Part shown: in pieces, positions 24,958-36,170 of the stretch
Layout of the letters: each line of letters starts with the position of its first letter
Position numbering within the stretch: the first letter of the stretch is position 1
Origin: Isoetes taiwanensis
Taxonomy: Eukaryota > Streptophyta > Lycopodiopsida > Isoetales > Isoetaceae
DNA length: 64,000 nucleotides
Assembly (NCBI GenBank): GCA_021234155.1
Contig: JAJEKV010000140.1
Span: 1,149,407 to 1,213,406, forward strand
Direction of reading: 5' to 3'
Made by a program: the position numbers and the translations under genes
Notes under the pieces: model-generated
What the model was told of the DNA's origin: nothing
Seen by the model: only the letters and a program-made list of their open reading frames with translations
Database searches by the model: none

Positions 24958-25692
24958 TTCTCCAGCTACCCATACATCGGTATCTGACACATATTCTGCA
25001 GGTGAATGACTCACTCCAGCTTTACATCTAACAAACAGCATTCCGACTTGCATTATACCAGTGGCATGGGGTTATTGCAATTTCTAGAGTTTTTACAATA
25101 TTACATCAGAACCAACATTCCAATTGCATGACTGTGTACCTGAGTTAAGTGAGCCAATGCCATCGCATCATGCCCTGCTCCACTTGTCAATAACAGTATA
25201 TGAAGACCTTCCTCTAGTAAGGAATGTCCTTCAACATTGGCCACCACCAAGTCCTTGAGAGTAGACTGAACAGCGGTGTTCAGATTGCGAACTAGTTCTG
25301 AACTGCATTTTGTGGCTTTTGCCTCGTGCTATAACACCAGAACAAATTTCAATACAAATCAACCCCAAAATACAGCCAGATGCACCATTTTCTTAGCAGT
25401 ACAGGAAAGCTTGCGCTGCCTACAGGTTTCACTTAAAGAAGCTCTAATTTTGTTGAGAGTCTGCTCAATAAGATCATTATCTTTTGATCTAACATCTAAT
25501 GTAAACATAACCTGCATAAAAGTTGATAGCAACTGTCAGTGAGGTTACTCTCATAGAACTACAATGCATCCCAACTTACCTCTCCATGTATAACATTACT
25601 CGCACCAGGCCAGGCATGAATGTCGCCCACAGTACACACAAGGTCAGTTGAACTTGTACAAATGCGTTCAACAGCAAGAACAACTTGGGCAG
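24958..25692 (-). pseudogene. Allantoate amidohydrolase (M20 family) C-terminal exons
   Basis: Four minus-strand blocks: 25692-25580 (AAQVVLAVERIC to HAWPGASNVIHGE), 25511-25386 (VMFTLDVRSKDND), 25328-25140 (HEAKATKCSSELV to SGAGHDAMALAHLTQ) and 25046-24958 (GMLFVRCKAGVSHSPAEYVS). These match the plant enzyme that hydrolyses allantoate in purine breakdown in the ER. GAGHDA and SHSPAE each carry a metal-ligand histidine of this family. The first three blocks join in phase across GT-AG introns. The acceptor before the last block reads AAGTCGG, which puts that exon out of frame, and no N-terminal exons with the other metal ligands were found upstream. The gene therefore looks truncated and dead or dying. 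Confidence 0.82.
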
Positions 25693-25779
25693 CTGAAATC
25701 CGGTCTGTTTACTCCGTATTATTTTCACAGACTTTACCTGTTGGAACACCTAGCATTGGAACACCCAGCAGCTCCAACT

Positions 25780-27740
25780 AAACCTTTCTTAGAGTCATCC
25801 AAAACCTCAGCTTTTAAAGATCGACACACGAAAAGCATTGTTTTTCCCCCAACGGAATTCTTTCTTTTGTTATAACCCATCTAACAACAATCCTATCCAT
25901 GGATCCAAAACTTGTTCCCTCCCATGTGACACGTGAAGATTGACCTACATCTACTAGAGGCTAGTCCACACAGCTAGTCCACAGAGGACCACAAGAGAAA
26001 TATGGTCACAATCCACATGGACAGCAGAAACGGTGGATTAACTCGCCATGCAACCTTGAGTTCAAATGAATCTGAGCTCCCCACGAGAGCTGGCACACAA
26101 AAGGAACATAGCTCTCGACATCTTGATCTCCAGATTCATGAGATCCAGATCCATGTAACTGCAGAAACAAAGCCAGCTCTCCTTTCACCTTTCCCCAAGA
26201 CCTTTCACCCAAAGGTAGCTCGGCACATAAAGCTTCCACCTTATAAGGCTGTTCTACCCTTCTATGCCCTTATGGGCTAAGTCTCGGAAGGCCTCACCAA
26301 GCACCAAACCATGGTGCCATCAGATCCATGATCTCCGATCTGTCTACACTGATCTGCACCAACTGCAACAGGTCCGGAAAAACAAGAAAGTAACAGGTCC
26401 AGCCAGAGGCATAGACGGGTATGGAAGCATTACCCATAGAATCCAAAGATTAACCTACATCTACTAGAGGCTTCTCCGCCATCAGCACGGTACATCATCT
26501 TACTGTCATATGCCATCATCTCGGTACATCATCTTGGGGCCATAAACATACATAGCCCTGGAGAAGTTTCTGGCATCCAACACAGGCCTCAAAGGTCCCA
26601 GATCTCAATTATGGCCCTAATCCACACAACCCTAAAACAACCCTAAAAATAATGGGAGGTTATTCACACCCACCACAAAAGAAGCCTCCACCACAGGATT
26701 TGCCCCCTTTTCTAAAATCAACGGCTAACAAAAGGGTGCACTCTTAAAATGCTATTTAGTACACCTGAATAAATACGGCCACCAAATCATATGAAAACCT
26801 TAGAAAAAACAGTACAAAAACAGAAAAAAAAACCCCTGTTATAATGCTAGATATTCATTGTTCACAACATGATGAAATCTTAGACATGTCTTAGAAGAAT
26901 GATTACTGCTAGATATATTACTGTCTTATATGTAACTTGGGTTTGGAAAGGCTTTCATATTCATGCTTGCTCAATAACCATGTTTGCTCGACTTTAATCT
27001 TAAACAGATGGTTATTTAGTTGAACAAGCCGGAACTTTAGAAGTCATAAGTAACAGATGGGAATTTTTAGCAATGGAACCATATTAACAATTAGGGACCC
27101 AGGCACCAAAAACAGATGGGTTTTTTAGCATCTAAAGTTCAATGACAGTTAGAAAGTCTGGCACAAAAAAAAACAGATAGCATTTTTGAGCAATGGAAAC
27201 TCGTGTACAATTAGAAACTTGAGCCCATGCAATACAACTCGAGAAATGAAGAGACAATGGTATTCAGCTTACACTTAAACATGATCATTGACAATGATCA
27301 TTGACAGCTTAAGACAATGGTATTCAGATTACACTTAAAATGCATTGAAGGATATATTCAGAAAGCAGATAAAAAGAATGTACACACAGCATGCATGCAA
27401 TAAGACATTAGATTACATGTTCCCAAAAACTTTCAGAGTTTCAGAAAAAACTCAGAATACTTGAACATAAGTAGACAATGGTGAATATATTTAAAACATT
27501 GAAGAATAAACTCAGAAATCAGAAGGAAATAGACAAGAAATACATGACATTGAAAGCAGATTTTATATTATATACTCCCAAAAACAACCGTCACTTGGAC
27601 GAAACAAAAGGCCTGTACATAGCAGGCATGTTCCATCACAAAAAGAGGTAGCATCATAAGTTATGGAGATGAGTTATGGAGATTCATATACATGGTCGAG
27701 AAAACAAAAGCACAACATTGAAAAAAAAAAAACACAGGGG
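25780..27740. other. No gene recognised; short direct repeats
   Basis: A 25-bp direct repeat (ATTRACCTACATCTACTAGA then GGCT) at about 25940 and 26448 brackets roughly 500 bp. A duplication of about 60 bp lies at 27250-27340 (ACAATGGTATTCAG twice, with ATGATCATTGAC repeated between). The region is otherwise AT-rich and without recognisable exons. Confidence 0.4.
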
Positions 27741-27744
27741 TATC

Positions 27745-28007
27745 CTAGGCACGTCCAGCAGGCGGCATCCTGAGCTCCATATGCAGGTCATTGCCATCAG
27801 CTTGAATCCCCATCTCCAGAAGGCGCTCATGGTCTGAATGAAGACGGTCTAGTGTTGAACCTTTTCAGAAACTACAGCTCCTTTTCGAACTAGGCGCTCC
27901 ACCTCCACACAAGAAAATCTGGCGACATACTTGATCCTCTTGCCCGGCTGGCTAGAACTCACAGATTCGTCCATGGGAAGCCTGGCGGTGATCTTGATTC
28001 TGGCCAT
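27745..28007 (-). pseudogene. Small ORF with histone H3-like N-terminus (MARIKITAR)
   Basis: The minus-strand ATG at 28007 opens a 52-codon frame starting MARIKITAR, seven of nine residues identical to the H3 tail MARTKQTAR. It continues LPMDESVSSSQPGKRIKYVA and a helical segment VEVERLVRKGAVVSEK. After a one-base frame change near 27852 the sense continues LDRLHSDHERLLEMG to MELRMPPAGRA and a stop at 27745, giving an ancestral length of about 87 residues. I know no family for the body. It lies just downstream, on the same strand, of the DUF7869 gene and mirrors the exact H3 tail in the plus-strand gene at 33895. The similarity could be chance in a basic N-terminus. Confidence 0.45.
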
Positions 28008-28233
28008 GTTCGTTCTGATTCTGGTGGGTATGGTTCTGGGAATTGGAAGGAAGATGAAGAGCTCGATTCCAATCGAGTGCAATGGAGTGCATGCATACGA
28101 AATGCACTGTTCTGTCTAAAAAGGCGTGCCATGCAATCAATGCCTTCGTCAACTGATTTTTTTTATTTTTTTATTTTTTATTACTATTGTTGGTTTAGGG
28201 TTGTGCATGTTGGTGAACTATTGGTCACATTTG

Positions 28234-31200
28234 TTAATGAAGCAGAGTTTCATTAAATATGGGCTTATCCTTCAATGGACCAACATAAGCAGGAGTGATG
28301 GTTGCAATTGGCTCCACCACAGCCACCACATCAGGTATGTCAAGTCTATCTTGCCTAGTGCGTGGCCAAAAGTCCTCGTAAGGACCTTCCACGTTGGTGA
28401 TGTTACCCAGATGCTGCAAGAGTCCCATCCAATATTCAATTGTCGTCGTAAATTGTGCTGTATATTTGGCCGTCTCTGGTGTGCCCTTCTTGTTCGTCGA
28501 GCACGCGACCCAATGGAGGATATGCTTATGGATACTGTTTCAGAGCTGACCAATGTCTTTCACCGAGGTCTTAGGTGCTAACATCTTCGGATTTCCAGAT
28601 GGCATTAGGGGTTTTCCATCCTCTCCTTCTTTCCACATTCTTATTCCAGCAGCAGGTAACCAATCCACGAACGTAGGACGAGCCTTATGGTACATGACAG
28701 GCCACTCACCATTCATAGCAAATCTAAAGGTCAGAGGCTCAGTGTGACCAGTCAATCTATCTTCCCCATCAGGGATATACCCTTCTATGAAACCTTTCCA
28801 ATCTGGAACCTTATCAACAAGATATGGCACTGGCGTATTGAGATTGCACGTATGAAATTCATACAACAACTCGGGCATGGTTAGCACTTCGGCTTTCTTC
28901 AAGGTAGATGAAAAATTACCAAACATTGCATCTATATCATCATGAGTATGGCCAGGCATCATAAAACTTAACTCAATCTCCTCGAAAACACCGAGATATA
29001 CAAGGTATGAAAGATATGAGAATACATACCTATTTTTGTTTTGTCCAGATGCATTGTCTAGGTGCAACATCAATTTGCGAGGGAGGCGCTTCAATGAGGG
29101 TCCCTCCGGTTGAGGGAGGGCAACGGGGATGCTCTTGCCAGATAGCGACAACTTGGACGCTAGCGCGGTGGTGTCACGTAAGGCCCTTGCCCAATCTGGG
29201 ACTGATGGATCAGACAATGCAAGATGGCCTCCTATAAACTCATTAGGCAGCTCCAACCTTTTCAAAATACTATTCAAGGAACCTACGTGGAAGTTGGAGT
29301 CGTCTGACCACAGATCCAAAGCAAAATTTCCATAGGACCCTCTCCCATGGCCGTGGGTAAGTGCACCTGTCAATGAAGTCTTTAGCTTATCTAGTCTCCA
29401 AAGGGACTTCACTGATTGTAGCAACTTTGGAATCATAGTCTTTGCCTGATCCATTTTGTCGTGAATGATCCATACATAGTCTCCAGGATGCCTGTGGGAT
29501 AACAGTCTCCATGACCAGTACTAGGTGCGACATGATTGCTGCTCTAGTCTATGTGCCCTTCTCTGATCATGCAATATTCTCCTTCCAGCCTCATCCTTGG
29601 TCTTCAACAGCTTCGTCTGGATAACCTCGCAAGTGTCACACTTGAAGAATGCAATCCTCTTAGCAATACTGACGTCCTTGAAGCTACGTCTCCACGTTCT
29701 ATGAAATCCTGTCGGAGACACCTTCTTGCCTGTGAGTGCCATCACTTCAGTGTTGACCTCTTCGAGAATGCAGGTTTTCGTAAACATAGAAGGCAACTTC
29801 CTCACGTTTTCTCGAATCCCATCATCATTCCTCCTGCTACGGTGAGGTAAGGATTCACAATTTTCCTTCACAAACATGGAAAATCCAGCCTTTGAGGCCA
29901 AGGTCGCGGCACGTGCTTTCATAATGCCTGAATTGCCATGCTCAGCCTTTCGAGCACCGGAGCGGAATTGTGCCTTCCACTTGAGATACCCCGACTTTGA
30001 AATCCCAAGACCAAGGTACCAAGCTCTCTCACAGACACTGACGCCTTGCAGCCGATGTACTCTTCTACCCTGCATATTGTTGCCTAACATATCATACACA
30101 AAAGTGGTCCTGTCACTCGATTTCATGGCGAAGAAATCCTTTCGCATGTTTATAGCTTGATCCCTACTTAATTTCTCACAACATCTTCGTTTGCAACACA
30201 TGGTCTTCCTATACCTCAAGATGGCTTCATTGGTTGTTAGCCGATCTATCTTTGGAGGCTTTGATGCTTTCTTTGGCTGACGAGAATGGAAGGTGTATTT
30301 ACGTTTCTCGTACTGAGGATGCTTCTCAAGCTCCGAGCTACCCTGGCTCGATGTCGTATCATGCTGTTCCACTGGTGCTGCACTTAAAATCTCTGACACC
30401 TTCACCCCACAAACCCTAACTAGATCATTATTCCACCTCAAAAGCATGCCCGTTTTAGGTACTGTCAAACATGCCTGACACCGGAAGTTCACCTCTGTGG
30501 GAGGGGGAAAGTCTTCAGTAACAGACACTCCTACGGTCTTCATACCCAAGAACTGGTCACATACTGCATCGTCTGGACCAGTGAACGATATAAATCCCTT
30601 CGCTGCAGGGATGGCAGCACAAGAGTGAAAAATTTCGCAGTCAGTCTCCAGTAGGGTGTATCTAGTTAGCGACATGATGAGAGAGCAGAAGGTGACGCAG
30701 GTGCAAATCATGACAGGAGTTATTTGAGTACTTCACATGTAAATGGAGATGAGCCAAATCGGCAAGACGAGCAACCTAGACAAGAAGTTAGAAGGAAAAG
30801 GCGTACACAGGCATAAATCTTGTGTGATGAAGCAAGGTCAGATGTTCATAAAGAAGGATGGGACGAATATGGCAGAAAACCAGCTGCAATAGTCCAAGCA
30901 GAAAAGGCAGTAGTGTTTCTGTTGCTTCCCACTCGCTGTCTTTTGGATGCTGATGGCACGTCCACGACATTGGAGTCGTGAACATCATTTTCCCTCCAGA
31001 GAATGAAGGAACCCAGGGCCTCACCTAAAGTTCTTGCATCTGGAGTAGGCCAACATAGAACATGATGCCCCTCAAACATAGCTAGAACACCAACACTCAC
31101 AAGTCCATCTGTGATGTCTTTAAAATGGCATCGCTCCCTGGATCCTATGGCTCCTTTGGCAACTGCCCGACCGTCTTTGAATAGGTACACATCCTGCATA

Positions 31201-32312
31201 AAAAAAATGAATCAGTTCTAGAGCAAAGTTGTAGCAGATGGTCCCTAGCTGGTGTAATTGGGCGGGCGCCCAATTTGCTCCCTGTTGTAATGGTCTTTCG
31301 CGGGTGAAATTGGGCACCCGCCCAATTTGCCCCATGTTGTAGTGGTCCTTAGCAGGTGAAATTGGGTGGGCGCCCAATTTGCTCCCTGTAGTAGTGCTCC
31401 TAAGCGGGTGAAATTGGGCACCCGCCCGATTTGCTCCCTGTTGTTGTCGTCTTTGGCAGGTGAAATTGGGCGGGCGCCCAATTTGCTACCTGTTGTAGTG
31501 GTCCTTAGCAGTTGAAATTGGGCACCCGCCCGATCTGCTCCTTGTTGTAGCGGTCACTGGCAGGTGAAATTGCGCACCCGCCCAATTTGCTCCCTGTTGT
31601 AATCGTCCTTGGCAGTTGAAATTGGGCACCCGCCCAATTTGGTCCCTATTGTAGTGGTCTTCAGCGGGTGAAATTGGGCACCCCCCAATTTGCTCCCTAT
31701 TGTACTCGTCCCTGGCAGGTGAAATTGGGCGGGCGCCCAATTTGCTCCCTATAGTAATGGTCCTTAGCAATTGAAATTGGGCACCCGCCCAATTTGCTAC
31801 CTGTTGTAGTGTTCCTTAGCAGGTGAAATTGGGCGGGCGCCCAATTTGCTCCCAGTTGTAGTGGGCCTTAGCAGTTGTAATTGGACACCCGCCCAATTTG
31901 CCACCACAGGTCGTATACATGAATGATGCATAGTTACTCAGGAGGTCTATCTGCCCATACATAGTTACTCAGGAAGTCAAACTGGGTACCCACCCTACTT
32001 GGCCCTGCACATCTACCTGGGTATGTAATTGGGCAGCAACCCGATTTGCTAACCCAGCTGGAATTTAATTTGGCCATAGGGTGTCTAACTGGGTGTCTAT
32101 GCTACCCCAGCTGGAGTCTAGGCTACATCAGTTATGTTGGGGGTACCGGACATGCATCTCTCAAATTAAAAGTTATTGGGCATCAAATAATTTTCTCATC
32201 AATAATGTTCTATACTAATCCAGGCATCACAATATCAGCGCATGCAACCCAAAGTGGCAAAGAATAAACGTATAAACCGAAAGAAATTTACCTTTGCTGA
32301 AGCGCACGCCAT
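28234..32312 (-). pseudogene. Transposase-like gene, DUF8039-like exon plus DUF7869-type ORF
   Basis: Proposed exon 1 is 32312-32292 (MACASAK). GT-AG joins it in phase to exon 2, 31193-about 30846, which reads DVYLFKDGRAVAKGAIGS and TLGEALGSFILWRENDV, like the DUF8039 region of plant transposon proteins. The long ORF 30711-28234 (about 826 codons in one frame) contains CCKRRCCEKLS, KRIAFFKCDTCEVIQTKL, HPGDYVWIIHDKMDQAK, LMLHLDNASGQNKNRYVFS and ELSFMMPGHTHDDIDAMFGN. The last two are hallmarks of DUF7869, an RNase H-like putative transposase domain. Two in-frame stops, TAG at 29521-29523 and TGA at 28540-28542, interrupt otherwise continuous homology. How exon 2 joins the long ORF is unresolved. 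Intron 1 holds a palindromic minisatellite. Confidence 0.72.
31240..31910. repeat. Palindromic minisatellite A (unit ~52 bp)
   Basis: About a dozen tandem units of roughly 52 bp. Each holds AAATTGGGC and GCCCAATTT arms around a GGGC or ACCC centre, separated by a spacer like TGCTCCCTGTTGTAGTGGTC plus CTTAGCAGGTG. GGGC and ACCC centres interchange between units. The array lies wholly inside the predicted first intron (32291-31194) of the minus-strand transposase-like gene. Confidence 0.9.
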
Positions 32313-32837
32313 CCGCTGAACAAGTAGCCGCCCAAGAGTGTGAGAGAATGAAATGGCTAAGCCGCCCTAGAGAGAACTTCAAAATTCAAATCTCCCCCCA
32401 AAATTCAAATTCAAATTTTAAAATCAAAATCGAGCGGGTGGGGCCGTATTAATTTAATTTTAAATTCAAATTCGAGCGGGCAGCCCATAACACGTCTACA
32501 TTAATTTAAAAATCTGCCACGTCTACATTAATTTAAAAATCCGCATTGAATGTTTGGGGCACATTTATTGCAAAAGTCTATTTTTATTGTTTATTCTTAT
32601 GGTCTATATTTAGCTAAAAAAAGGTCGATGTTTAAGGCTCACCATTTGCATGGCTGCCACTTGTCGTTCACCTGTGCAACCTCACCGCCCATTCCTTTTC
32701 GCTTGCTCATTCATTCCTTTCCAACACTTGCCTGTAGTCTTCTTCTCTGAGGATCACGCTGCGCCTGTCGTCTTCAAATTGATTGCGCCTGTCGTCTTCT
32801 AGCCGCTGTTTCTGAGCATCCAAGCGCCATTGTTTTG
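32313..32837. promoter_or_regulatory. Divergent intergenic (candidate bidirectional promoter) region
   Basis: The 525 bp between the inferred start codons of the two divergent genes. It contains AT-rich repeats of AAATTCAAATT, two copies of CCACGTCTACATTAATTTAA at about 32518 and 32486-32508, and two GAGCGGG boxes. No clear TATA box can be assigned to either side. The promoter role follows only from its position. Confidence 0.4.
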
Positions 32838-33179
32838 ATGGAACAGCGACCCTTGAAGGGAGGAAAAGGTACTGCTTTTCGTTCAGCTTTAGTTTATTAT
32901 ATTAGTGCAGGCGATAAGTCACTGGCCATAAGCAGTCCGTCCTAAATGAAATTCTCAGCTATCTTACATGCACCTTTTATGGTTTCTATGCTTCTAAACC
33001 CTCTGGCGCGGACCTCTGGCCCCTTTGTTGTTACTAATTACCTGAGAAGCTGTTTCCTCTGCTTCAAGCTACCATCTGGCCCATTGGATCTTTCTAAGTA
33101 CCACAAAAGCTGTTTCCATGCTTCCACACACCCTCTGCGGATGCCGAGAAGTTCTTTCCATGCTTCTAAACCTACTCTG

Positions 33180-33805
33180 GTGGCAGAAATTGGGCAGGAG
33201 CCCAGTTTGATGTCCTCTGGCCAATTGGGCGGGCGCCCAATTTGGCATCCTGTTGGCTATTTCCGTGCTTCCATATCTCCTCTGGGTGGCAAATTGGGCG
33301 GGCGCCCAATTTGGCATCCTCTTGGCTGTCTCCGTGATTTCAAACCTTCTCTTGTGGGGCAAATTGGGCGGGCGCCCAATTTGGCACCCTCTTGGCTGTC
33401 TCCGTGATTTCAAACCTTCTCTTCTGGGAGCCCAATTTGGCACCCTCTTGGCTCTCTCTGTCATTTCAAACCTTCTCTTCTGGGGCAAATTGGGCGGGCG
33501 CCCAATTTGGCACCCTCTTGGCTCTCTCCGTGATTTCAAACCTTCTCTTCTGGGTCAAATTGGGCGAGTGCCCAATTTGGCACCCTCTTGGCTCTCTCCG
33601 TGCTTTCAAACCTTCTCTTCTGGGGCAAATTGGGCGGGTGCCCAATTTGGCACCCTCGGCTCTGTTCGTGCTTTTAAACCTTCTCTTCTGGGGCAAATCA
33701 GGCGGGCGCCCAATTTGGCACCCTTTTGGCTCTGTTCGTGCTTTTAAACCTTCTCTTCTGGGGCAAATTGGGCGGGCGCCCAATTTGATACCTTCTTTCC
33801 GTGCT
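33180..33805. repeat. Palindromic minisatellite B (unit ~70 bp)
   Basis: About nine units of roughly 70 bp. Each has the core AAATTGGGCG-GG-CGCCCAATTT, then GGCACCCTCTTGGCTCTCTC and CGTG.TTTCAAACCTTCTCTT. One unit near 33425 has lost the left arm. The array lies in the predicted first intron (32869-33889) of the plus-strand H3-tail gene. Its spacer differs completely from array A. Confidence 0.92.
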
Positions 33806-35529
33806 TTCAAACCTCCTATGGGGGCATCCCCTACCTTGTTTTAATGCTTGCATACACCACTAATGGGATTTATGAATGATGTTATGCAGCACCCATGGCC
33901 AGAACTAAACAAACTGCACGTGTACCTGGATCTGGCCCTCCGTTGGCACAGGCATTTGCTGCAGCAAAGGAAGCAGAGTCGAGCATTCAGTTCAATGGTA
34001 TTGAATCGTCCCAGAGCTAGTGACTGCTGTAGCCGATGAGTTTTCATGGTGCATGGAGGTAGGCCCAACCCTGGCTCTAGCACAAATCATCTCAAGGGTC
34101 TGTGCTTGTACTTTGCTGAGCCCGGGACTCGGAGGACACAGAATGCTGGTATAGCAATTGACATGACTGTGAGCACTGAGGTTGACAATGAGATAGATCT
34201 TATCGTGGAAGACGTGCTGGATAAGTCATTTCAAGGATACAGGTTACCCTTTGAAACTTACAATCCTCAGCTAATGCATGCAAGCATCACTGAGGCCCCA
34301 CATTCATGTCAAGCCAAGGTCTGGGTCTTGGCTTCTTATGAAAGCCTTGAGAGATCTGGACTGACCAAACGGGGAGATCTTATAGATGGATTTAATACAG
34401 TTAGACAATGGATACTCGATCACAAACAAAATCGATCAAAGGCCCTTTATACAGAATATCATGGGAAGAACCAACCAAAGGTCTATGACACAGCGTGGTT
34501 GAGGTCACGTTATGGAGCTGCTAGAAAGAGTGATGGAGCGAAAGGCACAGAGAAGCCCATTGACGTGTCATCAGAAAAATTAAATATTCCTAAGAAGAAA
34601 AGATCAGAAACACCAACCCCAAAACTGATTCTTGGTGGTATGCGAAGAAGATCACGTAGCCCGGACTTGAGCATTCACTCACAGGAGGTATCTGAGCAGT
34701 CCCCACCAGGAAAGCAACTAAAAAAACGAAGTCGGCACGAGGCAATAGCTTCTTTGTCTAAGAAAAGCAGACAGTCGACTCCACCATCCACATCAGGTGG
34801 ATCCGATGGGGGGAGTGAGACCGAGACAGGCTCACAGGAAGATGACAGGCAAATTGTTAAGTGCTCGACATCTGGCAGGGCCTTGACCCAGGAAAGCAGA
34901 CGTGAGCTGTCACAAAGCGCATTGATCAACATTAAACACAGGGAAAGGATCTATCCTCTTGGAGTTGAATTCGAAATAGAGGTGGATATATTTAAAATGC
35001 ATCAAGCACCTGCAAACATGACCTGCAGGGTCATCAGTCCTGAACATGTAGATACACTTTATGAATCATTTATTAATGTCCAGATGCATCCACCTTGTGC
35101 AGATGTTGTACCTTTTGATCCAGACACTGGGCCTGCACTGAAGTGGAAGAAGGCCAGCGATTTGGACAATGCAGAATTCTGAATAGTAAATGGCAATCAC
35201 ACTACTACAGTTGTCCAAATTCTTGTTAATCAGGCCATGGAATGGCCAGCAGAAAGGGCTCATTTGAAAGAACTTATCTTCTTCTTCTACGCTAAAATAA
35301 AATGTCGCGTGCTAGCAGGGAATCTTACTCCAACTGAATATGTAAAGGTCAGTCAGGAGAGCAACGACACAACCAAGAATACCATTCATCAGGATGTTTA
35401 CTTCGAGCAAATACAACAGCTAAGGAATCAATGGGCATTCTATGGAAAGCCGAAGAAAGGAAAGCGTGGACTATCCCAAGATAGCGCATATTCAGTAAGT
35501 CACTTCAACTTGTTCATGCAGTATGTTTT

Positions 35530-36170
35530 CCTCTTCAAATTGGGCGGGCGCCCAATTTGGGATGCCCCCCATGTTCACTCAGCATGTTAGCTTGCATCTT
35601 CTTGGATATCAAATTGGGCGAGCGCCCAATTTGGGATGCCCCCCATGTTCACTCAGCATGTTAGCCTGCATTTTCTTGGATACAAATTGGGCGGGCGCCC
35701 AATTTGGGATGCCCCCCATGTTCACACAGCATGTTAGCCTGCATCTCCTTGGCTATCAAATTGGGTGGGCACCCAATTTGGGATGCCCCTCATGGTCACT
35801 CAGCATGTTTGCCTGCATCTCCTTGGATATCAAATTGGGCGGGCGCCCAATTTGGGATGCCCGTGTTCACACAAAGATGTTAGCCTGCATCTCCTTGGTT
35901 GTCAAATTCAAGGGGGCCCAATTTGGGATGCCCCTCATGTTCACTCAGCATGTTTGCCTGCATCTCCTTGGATATCAAATTGGGCGGGCGCCCAATTTGG
36001 GATGCCCCCATGTGCATTGAGCATGTTAGCTTGCATCCCCTTGGATATCAAATTGGGCAGGCGCCCAATTTGGGATGCCTCCCGTGTGCACTCAGCATGT
36101 TAGATTCCATCCTCGGCTATCAAATTGGGCGGGCGCCCAATTTGGAGTGGCCCCCAAGTGCATTGCTCCC
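35530..36170. repeat. Palindromic minisatellite C (unit ~73 bp)
   Basis: Nine units of 71-75 bp with the same core as arrays A and B, followed by GGGATGCCCCCCATGTTCAC, TCAGCATGTTAGCCTGCATC and TCCTTGGATATC. One unit near 35905 has a degenerate core. The array fills the intron 35495-36253, whose flanking exons are in phase. Open frames of up to 165 codons run through it only because the unit lacks stops. Confidence 0.92.

Noticed and set aside
31240-31910. CRISPR-like look of regularly spaced palindromic repeats
   Set aside because: Spacers are themselves near-identical repeats, not unique, and the context is plant nuclear DNA with introns.
33253-33844. Overlapping ORFs of 150-164 codons encoding repeats such as QIGRAPNLAPS and KLGGRPIWHP
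   Set aside because: They run through a minisatellite whose unit lacks stops in several frames on both strands and that lies inside a predicted intron. They are not treated as proteins.
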